Source: Gamarada debralockiae (Eukaryota > Ascomycota > Leotiomycetes > Helotiales > Hyphodiscaceae). From it: a stretch of 64,000 nucleotides of DNA. A program made the translations under genes and the position numbers. The notes beneath the pieces are model-generated. The model did no database searches. It was not told where the DNA came from and was given only the letters and a program-made list of their open reading frames with translations. Location: NCBI GenBank assembly GCA_002803225.1, contig NXFV01001583.1, positions 1 through 64,000 on the forward strand. The letters run 5' to 3'. Shown here in pieces: positions 48,401 through 58,988 of the stretch. The stretch's first letter is position 1. Each line of letters begins with the position of its first letter.

Positions 48401-50402
48401 AATTCTTCTTGTCTCAGAAGGCCCCTATTTTTGCCTCGTTCCAACAAAGTTGTTTCTTAAACCTACCTTGGGAGACCCCTCCCCCGCTGTTCAAGACAAT
48501 ACAGTACTGTACAAGACGTCCAATAAATGGTGCACGAGCCTTCAATTGTTCCAACATCTGCAAAGGTTCACATCACTTGCAGAACACGGCCCGTGGCCGT
48601 CGCCATCCCGCTCTAGATGGTGGTCCTGTCCGAGACCTCAGACCTCTTTTCCAACGTCGAACAAGGCCTCCTAGTTTGGAAGAATCACGAACCTGTCCGC
48701 TCATCTCCTGGCTCATCTCCCGCTATCACCGTTTTCTTAGTACTTTTCCCCCTCCCCAAATTTCAAATCCTCTCATCCTCCGCGCAGATCATCTTCTAGC
48801 TCTCCTATCCATTCGTCAACTTTCCGCTGTGGCGCATTCACAAAGCTTCCTTCTGGACGCCACATTCATTTTCGTGTGCGTGTCCGCTCCACAAAAGCAA
48901 ACAAGCTATTCCTCGGCCTAGATGCCTGTTTCTCGTTAATCTGATCTTGCTTTTTCGAACATTCCATGAGTAATTTTACGATTTTGGAGTGAAAAAGCCG
49001 ACATGGCCTGTTAATGCCTCGTGGCAATTGGCAGGCATCTTGTGGTCCCGGACAAAATCCATGCTTTTGCTCCATTATTTCACAATATCTTCAAGTTGGC
49101 TTGGCTCTCAGGCCTGTTTCAGCTGATTTCCTCGTAGCAATTGACATAGGAGAAGCAACCACTTAAGTTGCGGTTGGCGCTAAAATCACAAGGGTTTTGG
49201 TAACTTTGGATCCGGTTCACGATAGCTGCAACCCTCCTTGCTTTTTTTATATCCTTTCTGGAGAGGAGGCTTTTCCTCGTGCTAGTAGGCATGGCATACC
49301 AAGATTCGTAGTACGAAAATGCAGGAAGGCCATGTGAACAAATCTGGAATGTGGCCTCCGAATATAATCAACATGCAAGAAATGCTTAAAGAAGAAACCT
49401 TGTCTTAGATAGAGCGCCATCAGATTCATTTCCTTCGGAATTTCCCTTCACCGTCTATCGCGTCCTGCACCGACAGCTTGGACCAGGACCCGCAGGATGT
49501 CACTCGTGCATTCTAGCGCAGTAGTAGTAGAATTGCAGAAGGGCAGAACAGATCTGGGACAGCCGTGGCGCTGCGGGACAAGACGTTCTTATACGAGTAC
49601 CTGTATTCATTTGCACAGAAATCATCAGATATACGGTCTCACCTCACTTCACCCACTGCACTAGCCATACGCGCATAGTGCATAATCAGCTCGTTTTTAA
49701 AGGCTTCATTGCCCTCAGTATCAGGTTAAAATCCCGAAAGTATATTTATAACCGTTCTTTGGCTCTGTTTTGAATCACGGTGGGGAACGTGAGATCGAAG
49801 ACCCTAGATCTGGTTGATCGGCGATCACGATGTTTCGGATTGTGGCGCGCGCGGGTCGCCGGATAGAGATGTCCCGGCATTCTACCCGATGAGACATCAC
49901 CGGAGACATCGCCGACAACCTTGCTCAGCTTGCTGATAGATTGCTGGGTCAGCCAAAACAGAAGATCACGGAAGCATCTGAGACCGAGAACGAGGAGGAA
50001 TGGAGCTGCGGGACGGCACGAGGTTATCACGATGTTCCGTTGAAGATGAAATTTTGGAACTGTTGGACGGGTGTTGTGGAATATATGATACGTCTCCTAC
50101 TCCGTACACCGTTCTCACTTGCATTGTGCCTTTGGCTTTCTGATATGTAACTCTGTTGCACGACGAAGCTATTTGTACGACGACATCCACGAGATGAACA
50201 GTACGACGCATCACTTTCGCGGCAGCCACCTGCTTTTGAGGGAATGAGGCGTAATGATTCCAAATGTGCGGAGAAATATTAATAACTCTATCATATTTCG
50301 ACCTATCACAAATCTCAAATGCGAACGCCAAAGCACGGAGGGTGCTCCGGGCCCTTGTCTCGATACATCGTATTCAGAAAATTCTTTTCAGCGTTGATTG
50401 AT

Positions 50403-50615
50403 ATCACGATGACCAAGGATACAACCATGTTGTTGTAGCCGCAAAGTGATACATACATATGCGGAGTAGTGGGGAGTGAGGTTACACAGGATTATTTCGT
50501 CGCTCGTGTATCAGCTTCGCAATCACAGATGATCAAGGATCCAACCATGTTTTTATAGCCGCCAAAGTGATACATCTGCAGAGTAGTGAGGAGCGACGAC
50601 ATACACAATTATTCC
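50403..50615. repeat. Diverged direct repeat, two ~90-bp copies
   Basis: Copy 1 (about 50403-50497) and copy 2 (about 50522-50615) share GATGA-CAAGGAT-CAACCATG, then TAGCCGC-AAAGTGATACAT and GAGTAGTG-GGAG, with small gaps and scattered substitutions. The offset is about 119 bp. No coding capacity; it looks like an old tandem duplication. Confidence 0.75.
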
Positions 50616-51196
50616 AATCACGGAACATTTTTGGTGCATGTCTAGCAATTCCGAGGTTAGATTTTCAGTATCCAGCACGTCGCCCCTGAGTTTGCATCAA
50701 TCTCCATCGTCTCCTTTCCTTCTCATCTCACTCTCGCTCTTTGATCTCGAGTCCTCGTGCTTGCTCTTGTCGAGAACTGCTTGTCCTCTGCCCAATCTTC
50801 CCCTCCTGCTTCTCTTCCAGGCAGTTTTATCCCTCGTTTCTATCTGTGCCTCGAAGTCTCCACCCAAATCCAAGTCATTCGTCATCACGATCGTAATCAA
50901 CCCGCTCCACCAGTCCAAATATCGACAAGAAGCTGCATCTTCGTCCCAACTTCATGTTCATTATCAATACTGCTTTCCTCGTTCTCGGCGCTTTCTACTT
51001 GTCGATGCCTTTTTCGTTGTGGACGCTTTCCTCCATGTCAACCAAGTTACCATCTGCATTCCACCTCAGATGACTGAACTTGGAAGCCATCGCCAACGTC
51101 TTGAGTACATTTAGATGGCTGTGAAGGCAAGTGTGGTTGCAATGTCTGTCCCACGGCCAAGGGTACTTCACTCAGTCTCTTTTGATAAACCCACAT

Positions 51197-51547
51197 CTAC
51201 CAGGACGTCCTTGATGTAGCTATCGCCCAGATGCCCCAACCTGGAGTATTATTACGTGCTTCATCTTGCTGCAGTTTTGCACTGCCAGAGTGATTAAAGT
51301 CATCCCAAAGCGCTATAGCACTTGCAAGCAGATCCGAAGAACATATCATGTCGACATTGAAAGAGTGGAGAATGCTTTTCGTGCTCAACTGGGCGCAACA
51401 TCCACTTGGTTGAGAGTTGGGACAAAATAACACGAACAAGGCGAGCAGCGTATCACGAAAAGCTTCTTCATTCCTTGCAGTTAGATCATAAGGAATCCTC
51501 AATTCAATTATCGATCCCCTCTTCCATTCCTCATCCACTACGAACAA
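51197..51547 (-). CDS. Unrecognised open frame, 116 codons (doubtful)
   Basis: An ATG-initiated frame on the minus strand with mixed, protein-like composition (EWKRGSIIELRIPYDLTARN, ASAIALWDDFNHSGSAKLQQ). It has no signal peptide, span or family motif, and no intron. It lies about 310 bp beyond the stop of the caspase-like gene on the same strand, so it may be within or near that gene's 3' region. Confidence 0.2.
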   Translation of the reverse strand: MFVVDEEWKRGSIIELRIPYDLTARNEEAFRDTLLALFVLFCPNSQPSGCCAQLSTKSILHSFNVDMICSSDLLASAIALWDDFNHSGSAKLQQDEARNNTPGWGIWAIATSRTSW

Positions 51548-51858
51548 GCCTAGCTAAGACGCAGCAATCAAATCAAATCAATTAACACACAAACTTCAAA
51601 GACATCACATGACAAAGGAGACGGCGGACCCAGGAACGAATGTACATAACCGCACAGAGACCCACAAAAGAATCTCAATCAAACACTGATATGAACGTTT
51701 GTACTCCAGGCCCAAGGAAAGAACATTGTTAAGTGAGATAATAATCCACCTCCCTGTGGTTCAAAACCGAAAACCGACATGCGTATACTATACCATTCAC
51801 ACCTTTTCTACCACCTTCAAATCCCAAACGCTGCAGGAAAGAGACATAAAGAGGAAGA

Positions 51859-54513
51859 TCATCCATCAAGCACCATCCCATCCACTTCCTTCCCATTTCC
51901 CATTCCCATACTGTCATCAGCGAATTCTCTCTTCCCCATCGTAACACCGCCGTTCCCATCACTGTAATAGCCCCCAACACCACCCTCCCTCTCCGTACCA
52001 CAAAGCCTATATTCACCATCCTCCTTTCGTTCAATAATTCCCTCCTCAAGAGCCCATCTCGCCAATAACCGATCTACACCAAGTCTATTCGCCTCGCCCT
52101 TTTCCATATGACGTCCCACATGCTCAGTCCAGTCATCCCAGCTGCCAGCGCCTTCAAAGACATTCGAACAATCCGGCTTGGGACATGCGCTTCTCTGTGG
52201 GGGACTCCGTCTAATCACCAAACAAGAGGCCTGCATCTCCTTGACATGTGTTTCCCATTCAAGTTGCAATTTACTGTCGCCTTTGGCAATGGCTTTCTTG
52301 ATCGCGAAGGGAGCGTGCATGCGGCGGAGATGTTGGGTGAAGAGATCCTTGCGATTGAATTCGTTCCCTTTGCCTTCAACTGTGCTTTGCGGGCAGGAGG
52401 AGCAGCGATAATAAGTCAAACAGAGGTGCTGGGACGCTATATGGCGCTTCCATTCGTTCTTGGAACCGAAGGTGCTGGTGCAGCCAGCGAAGGAGAAGGC
52501 GCAAGGGAAGGGTCGGGTATGTGCTGCTGCGATATGTTTGCGGAGGGAGGAAGAGTCTTTAAATGGCGCGTGGCTGCAAAGCGAACAGCGGGTATCTTGT
52601 TTGGGGCCTTGCTTTTGAATTGAGCGACGTGGTTTGGGTCGCGAGGCTGGTGAGTTGTATTCGGAGCTGTAGGGATTATCTTCAGCTCCGGAATCTCCTA
52701 CGTCTTGGGATGATGCAGAGTCTTCTCGCGCACTTCTCATTCCAGGGGAATCTTCAGACGGAATATGAGAGTGATTGCGCTCGCTTGCCAAATTGTCGTG
52801 ACTAACGTGTCGAACATGACTGAGAGCCTTAAGCTGCTCTGCAGCCTCGTGCATCTCGACGGAATCTTCGACATCGTCTTTATGATCGGGAATAGTTGAT
52901 GGTCCAGGATCTTGATACACCATCTGAGGTACGGCATTTGGTGTGCCCATCACCATCGAATCTGACCTCAGTGGATCTTGGTGCATAGGTCCTTTTTGCA
53001 TGGAATCTTGCCTCATGGTTTCTTGTCGTATTGGCTCATGTCGCATCATGACAGGCGTCGAGGCAGCGGCTTCTCGAGCCTCGAGAAGTATTTTCCCATC
53101 TTCCAGTTCTTTGAAAGTCGCAGCCTTGCCAATAGGAGAAATTCCACCGACGAGCTGTTGATATTCCGTCGTCATGTTATGTGAGTTTACATATCCAAGG
53201 AAGCAGCAGGTACGGTCAGCAGCGACCACATTCCAGACAGCAATTGGCATCGAGACTAGGAGGACGGTTGGTGGACCGTGGAACATGCCTTCCACTGCAA
53301 TCTTCGAGGCTGCGAGTGGGGTATTCTGCAACCACTGTTTGAAGGAAGCCATGTCTTGACTAGGTTCCCCGAGGAAGGTTGTACAAACCAGCGCTCTCAC
53401 TTCCTCGAACGTGAGGTCTGAATTTGAGTTGGCCTTTATTCCATGTTGCTCCACCTGCAGATCGTTGTTGGGTGAGCCCATCGGCGAAGCCATGTGAGAT
53501 CCACCGGGTCCTTGCACTCCGAGGGGAGAAAGAGTGATACTTTGCAAAGTGCCAGGAGTCAGTGTAAAACAGACTGGCATTCTCTCGTGAGCCGACGCAG
53601 CCTTGCCAGCCCCATTTGTGAGGCCGGTGTGCTGCAAAAACCGATTGTGCTTCTGCGAGATTATTTCCTCGTGGAGGCGTTGTATGCTGAAGGGACGAGC
53701 ACCCCCCAGTTTATTGAGGGCCTCAATCAAGTGATATGTGAATGTGCGGGCACCAGGCTCACGGGATGCATGGTCAGGGCTGTAAGCAGCGATGGCTTGC
53801 TTAACACCATGGCTACCAGCTGTAGGTGCATCGGCAACTGCACAGGTGTCGAGTAGGAGAAGTATATCGGACTGGGCATCTTCGAGAAGACATCTTATGC
53901 CTTCCCATTTAAGTCTTGAAGAGTCTTCCCGAGGATTGCTATGATAATATTAGCTGAAGTAATGAGTTTTGCCAACGACCATCGTACCATGCCCAGTATA
54001 GATGATGGTCAGCGCCAACAAACCCGTAACCCGCATAGTAGACGATCAAGAGATGATCGGATCGAGCATATTCTATATGTTGTGCCATTTGCATCGTGAG
54101 CTTAACGCTGGGGTTTGGGCAACTGGGTATACTCCACGACTCGGTTCGATAATTGAAGCGCTCGCGAAAGACCTTTTGGAGTTGCAAAAGGTCCTGCTCG
54201 TAACTCAAATCATCTTCCCATCGTAGAAGAAGTACAGAGACACTTGTGTATGGGGATCGATTTGCTTGCGCATAGATGAGCATCGCGGCGTCCTGGAGAT
54301 GTCGTGCGAAGGACTCGAAATCGGTGCGCTCGGGAGGGGGGGCGGCATCTTGAACGGCCGGCATAGGTTTGTAATTGTACTGTACTTGCGGTGACTGATC
54401 GATATGTTAGTCGGCAGATACAATAACGATCATGATGATACGCTTACCTGCTCGTGGTGGGGTTTTTCCGCAACTTTTGGGGCGAGACGTCGTTTCTTGT
54501 TGGAAGGCTCCAT
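51859..54513 (-). CDS. Caspase-like domain fused to C2H2 zinc fingers
   Basis: Exons (minus strand): 54513-54448, 54394-53988, 53938-51859; 850 residues. Introns of 53 and 49 nt join in frame. The short exon 1 carries a basic stretch (KKRR). Residues about 45-290 resemble a caspase-fold peptidase. A beta strand, HLLIVYYAGYG, ends where caspases and metacaspases have GHG, but the histidine position is Tyr145 (codon TAC at 54028-54026). The second strand, DILLLLDTCAV, keeps the cysteine position, Cys190. An intermediate region (300-600) is disordered, with a run of MRxxxMRQ-like repeats (HEPIRQETMRQDSMQK). C2H2-type fingers follow from 608: CSLC...H...H, CAFSFAGC...H...H, CSSC...H...H, and CPKPDC...H...H near 743-768. 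The tail is glycine-rich. It is probably nuclear. Caspase-like/zinc-finger fusions are predicted in Pezizomycotina but I know of no characterised one. Confidence 0.85.
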
Positions 54514-56370
54514 CGCCGTAAGGCCGACGCAATTTCGTCGGCACACAATTAATTGGTATCAGCAGATAGACAAGAGAGTGCGCTAGATGCGAAGATGATA
54601 TTATCGCGATGATTGAGCGTCTGGTCGAAGTTGTGATGATGAAGGAAAGTTGTAGATTTTGCAAGGCTCCAAGTCGAGGCTGGCTAGCTGGCTGGCATCC
54701 AAGCGAGGCAGAGCGAGCCTTCTGCTTTCCATTGTTGATCGACAATCACGTGTTGAACAGCGCTAAAATAATTTTTGAGCGATGACAAACGGAAACCACA
54801 ACAAATCTTCCGAGTAGAACGTAGCAGGCTTTCCAGTACCCGCAGTCTACGAGGACAAGGAGAACAACTCAAGAATATTATACTATCTCTGATTGGTCTA
54901 CATATCTGAGAATACAGTCATGAGAGGTCTGAACTTCAAAGCTGAAGCGTGGATGGCTTCGGTAGAGCAAAGCGTTCAGCTTTTAGCTTGTCCGCTCCAG
55001 CCGAGGTGACCAGTCAAGGCTGAGTCGAGGCAGTCTTGGAGGAAACTCAAATTTCAAGTGGTTTGACAACTTTTGGGATTGATATTGAACTTCTGCTTGT
55101 CAACCTCTGACTCTGTGACTGTTTGAGGATGGGAAGCGCATGAATTTGAAGTTTTCGAATTACTAAAAGTGTAGGTTTAATATCGAAGCTGAGCTGGTGA
55201 ACCGATTCAAGGCTGAGCCAAGCCTTTCTTCGAAGACTGGAAATTCAGGCAATTTTTGGGGCACATCCATAACTTCTTGGAAAGCAATTCTGGAGATAGG
55301 GGAAGCCTCCAGATACGCGTTATTAGTGACGTGCAGGTTTGTGGGCAACTTTGTCAGCTCCTCTGCCTACGTTGCCAGCACTTAAATTCCTGTATGCTTG
55401 GTTCAGATGCTCTAACTTTTTGTAATTCTCAGAAGCTACGAGGACCAGCTGATTCTAGAAAGCCTTATATATTTGCAGTGCAAGTTACGAAAAGCAGCAG
55501 TTATACTGGGACAGCATGTCGCGATATTTACAGCCCGTCTTTCCCAGATCTAGCTCCTCAATGTTTCAACCCTCCTATCACATTTGACATCGCCATTTGA
55601 TAACATGCTTCCACCTATCGCACTTTATCCACAAGGCCCCTTACTGCCTTCTTCCTATCATCACTTTTCTCTCTCCTCACTTCCCTTCTGGCATCGACAT
55701 ACTCACTTCTCAACTCCGTCCGCTGGTCTTGCGAGTTGCGAAGTCGGTCCAATCAACTTGAAGTGTGTTCTTTTATGGATGCTTGGGAGTTGCCCTTTCC
55801 CGGGGTGTCATGATATGCATTGCACTTCGGCTTTGAGTAGAAGGTTGACTGGGATGTTTGGGTGTATGCTGGCTGTGCATCAACAGCTTGGTTTGAGGAT
55901 GACAATAGTGTGGTCCTCTCTGCCATGATGGATGTGATTGATGATCCCTGTTGAGCAGAATGAGTTCGAGACCCAAGTTTGGATATAAGATGTTTTTGAG
56001 GGCTCGGTTGATGATTTTCTTACAAAAGTCTTTGTTTTGTAGGCTTTCTTTAGAAGCACACGTCTGCGCTCACCGATCTCCTCTTATATACTCATTCCTT
56101 CCCTCATATGGACGGTCTACTTCAGTCAATCAATGGTAATAACCATTCCCAATCTGGGACTTCAGCGAATGCGCCGATCAGAGTGGCTGAAGTGGGGCAA
56201 GATTCACGTAAAAGGGTCAACTTTACCTCAACTATCATCATAACCTAACAAACCTGAAGAAATTTACCGCACCTACAATGTTAACATCATTGGGGATTTA
56301 TTCAACTCTTCTGTTCTTACAAGCAGGTGCTTTCGCTGACTCTGTACTTAAGTGACGTCGACCACATAAG
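54514..56370. other. Intergenic, nothing recognised
   Basis: The upstream region of the caspase-like gene, then unassigned sequence. Frames at 55163-55928 on both strands are short, overlapping and motif-free. Confidence 0.45.
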
Positions 56371-57390
56371 ATGAGGCGAAGTAGCAGATGCTCCAATTGC
56401 TGGCAACGGAAAATTAAGGTTCGCTATGCTCTAAGTTTTCTATTCAGTAACTCTTCGATGGATCGGATGCTTACCATATGTCATTGAACTTGGCTCATTC
56501 CTCAATTTTGCCACCCAATATTCACCATTCCGTGTCATCCAACTCTCACCCTCCTCGCCTCAACCTTCGCCGCCCACCTCTCAAACCACATTCAGCCGCA
56601 CCTCGGACTCCACCACTTCGGATACTAGATACCTTTCATTCCATCTCTTCTTGGCTATCATGTTTTGCCTGACCTCGCAGTCTCGTGCGTCCTAGATGCC
56701 TACGCCGGTCTTCTGTCCCGAACCCCTTCCTCTCTTCCGGTCGTAAAACGTACATCCGTGCTCTTCAAGCTCTACAGGGGTCTCTTCATGATGAAGATAG
56801 GGTATGTCAAGCTGAGACACTTTGTGCTACGAGCTTGATGTCGATTTATGAGGTGAGTTCTGAACATGCACACCCTGAGATCTAACCTGACATTGGATCA
56901 TGGCAGATTATAGCCTGCACTGAACAGGACTCTTACATAAAACACCTCGGTGGCGTTAGTAAATTGATTGAGTATCGCGGTGCTCAAAGGCTTGAGAGGT
57001 TTGAACTTGAGAGGGCGATGTTAGTCTCTGTGAAGGGTGCTTTAGTGGTTAAGGCTCTGTGTCAGAGGAAGAGCTGTATATGTGAGGATTGGGATGTGAT
57101 TCTGCCTTCCCAGGAACTGGCAGTGAGCTGGCAATCTCTTCGACCGGAAAGGAGGAGCTAGGTCGCCAACTCATGTCTAGTTTCATTCGACTGCCAAGGC
57201 TGATGAGAGACCTTAAGTAAGTTTAAATTTCATCGTCAAATACAGTGTCAGATCCTCGAAACATGACGGCAGAGACAAATGCCCTAATCTCAAGGGCAAC
57301 ACAGCTATACGACGAATTGTCCGCCCTCGAACTTTACTCCAACTGCTCGTCTGAGGAGGCAAAACCATCACACGCGCTCCATGCCTCAGC
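56371..57390 (+). pseudogene. Zn2Cys6 transcription regulator relic
   Basis: It starts MRRSSRCSNCWQRKIK, the first half of a Zn2Cys6 cluster (C-x2-C-x2-RKIK). A GTTCGC donor-like site follows directly, but no second half with three more cysteines is found in the next 300 bp. Later plus-strand frames carry the regulator middle region seen in this class: YIRALQALQGSLHDEDRVCQ, then SLMSIYE ending at 56850. A 57-nt intron with GTGAGT/GGCAG ends follows, then KHLGGVSKLIEYRGAQRLER and KALCQRKSCICEDWDV. The frame then shifts (GTGSELAISSTGKEELGRQL fits the family in another frame), and a later piece reads TNALISRATQLYDELSALEL. Missing cluster cysteines and at least two frameshifts indicate decay. The first half-cluster and the body may also come from a gene whose introns I could not resolve. 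Confidence 0.6.
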
Positions 57391-57393
57391 TTT

Positions 57394-58206
57394 TTGATCA
57401 CAAATCATATAATATCCAAAACCTCCAAGCTATCTGGAACACCCTTCAACTTCGCATCGTACCCTTCTGAGCTGGAGAACCATTCTGCTACACTTGTTAA
57501 CCACATTCTTTCTACCACCTCCGATTCTCCATCGGGAAAGCCTACATTCGCCGACATGTATAACGGCCTACATTTCGAGCTGTATATGCTGCAGCTCCAG
57601 AAGATAGAATGATGAGGGAACTTACAAGGGAAAGATGAAGGGTCTTTTTGGGAGTTGGGAGAGATGGGTCAATCTGGATATCACCAGTCAGGTCATGCAT
57701 GGACCTATCTTGTAAGAGGGTAATATGGCGTAATTATGGCTGCAGCTTATCTAGAAAGATCATGGAGGGTGCTCATCGGACTCGACCGCCATGGAAGGCA
57801 ATAAGACAGTCAGTAAACTTAAGGATCTCGTTGGGGAAACACGACTTCGGTGAATGTGGGTGGGGCGAAACTTTCTTACCGCAAATCCATTACGATATCC
57901 TGTACGATATCCTGGTAAAGTATGCAAAATCTAATCACTTCCCTGAGAAAGCATTCAATCTGTTCTTCAAAGTCCTCTCCATACAATATGAAGAACCTTT
58001 GAAGAGTTTGGATGCGTAATCAAAGCCCCTAAATGGGATGATGCACGTGTCTTCCCACCCATTTTTCGGCAATCTCAGAACGTCTTCTCAGCACTCAAAA
58101 TCTACTACAACTTCCATCGCCGCAACCGCACCTCCATCCAAGCTCGCAGTTTCATCCAAGTGGAGATAGGGGCGCCGCATCTCGCAATTCGTACCCATTC
58201 ATATTG
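57394..58206 (+). pseudogene. Unidentified decayed coding sequence
   Basis: Two or three plus-strand frames look coding. 57394-57612 ends LHFELYMLQLQKIE. 57648-58019 contains WKAIRQSVNLRISLGKHDFG and DILVKYAKSNHFPEKAFNLF, ending with FKVLSIQYEEPLKSLDA. One base later the frame continues as VIKAPKWDDARVFPPIFRQS and ALKIYYNFHRRNRTSIQ, to a stop near 58206. The continuity of sense across the shift shows a frameshifted gene. The first piece could be the C-terminal end of the preceding regulator; the second I do not recognise. Confidence 0.4.
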
Positions 58207-58988
58207 AAATCCGCACCCGCACGCGCATGAAACCCCAGGCCTAGACTGCCGAGGCGAGCTTGTTATTCGTTGATCGATCAGTAATCATCAAAACATAACA
58301 GTAGTGATGAATGACGGATATTGCACCCGGTTTGAGGCGCTATGACGGTTGCGGGTATGTTAACCTCATTCTTTCAGCGAAGGGGAAGGGCGTAAGTCGT
58401 GACGGGATCTCGTTGTCCCGGTTTCTTACTCAATCTTCATTCTGTTCATAATTATCAAAATGGGCAAGGCCAGGGTGCCGGTTACCTCATCTTCTTCTGG
58501 TGGTGGAAGATGAAGAGGTTCCTCGTCTAAAGGTCCCGACGTTAGACTTCGCTGGGCCGCAAAGTTGGGGAAGTTCTGCAAGCTTTTTATGATGATTATT
58601 TCCGACCGTAGGAATACGACGCTATGTGTGGCACTTCGATAGTTCCCGAGGACTTAAGGAGGATTAGGAAACATTCTACCCTCCTTTTCCCTCCAATCTT
58701 TGACAATTAACTGTAAGACCGAGTGGAACCCGAATAACGTGCTCAGGGTCCCTGTCTTTTACAGACAGATTACCAAGCCTCTCGATCAGAGCAGTCTCAT
58801 TCGCTGAGGCTATCATCAATGTGTGCTTCCTTGAATCAACCACTAGGGTGGGAGGCAATGGTAGAGTCCTTCCGTCCACCAATGCTTCTTGACCCAGTTG
58901 TCATATAAAACAATAGTCCGCAACGTTAGTCTCCCGAGTCCTGGCAGCTGCCACTCCCTCTAGCACAAACTTTGTCCGCAGTGCCAAC
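58207..58988. other. Intergenic, promoter of the DHA transporter
   Basis: No gene is recognised. A short minus-strand frame at 58676-58882 is not convincing. The final 60 bases before the start are C/A-rich leader sequence. Confidence 0.45.

Larger units (their letters stand above)
40081..51858. other. Nearly 12-kb gene-free stretch upstream of the GATA factor
   Basis: No protein family is recognised. Many frames of 80-190 codons occur (41232-41756 minus, 42467-43030 plus, 43578-44283 plus, 47314-47903 plus, 48328-48921 plus, 50638-51114 plus). They overlap in competing frames, are serine/proline-rich as expected from C-rich random DNA, and lack introns and motifs. The part from 40450 to 41200 is pyrimidine-rich on the minus strand, as fungal leaders and promoters often are, and could belong to a long 5' leader of the GATA gene. 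45280-45460 is unusually G-rich. A direct repeat lies at 50403-50615. The block 50640-50960 is CT-rich on the plus strand. Non-coding transcripts are possible but not visible by eye. Confidence 0.5.

Noticed and set aside
50638..51114. 158-codon plus-strand frame
   Set aside because: Encoded by a CT-rich tract, so leucine, serine and proline dominate; more like leader sequence than a protein.
52108..52623. 171-codon plus-strand frame
   Set aside because: Antisense shadow of the long exon of the caspase-like/zinc-finger gene; no own motifs or splice sites.
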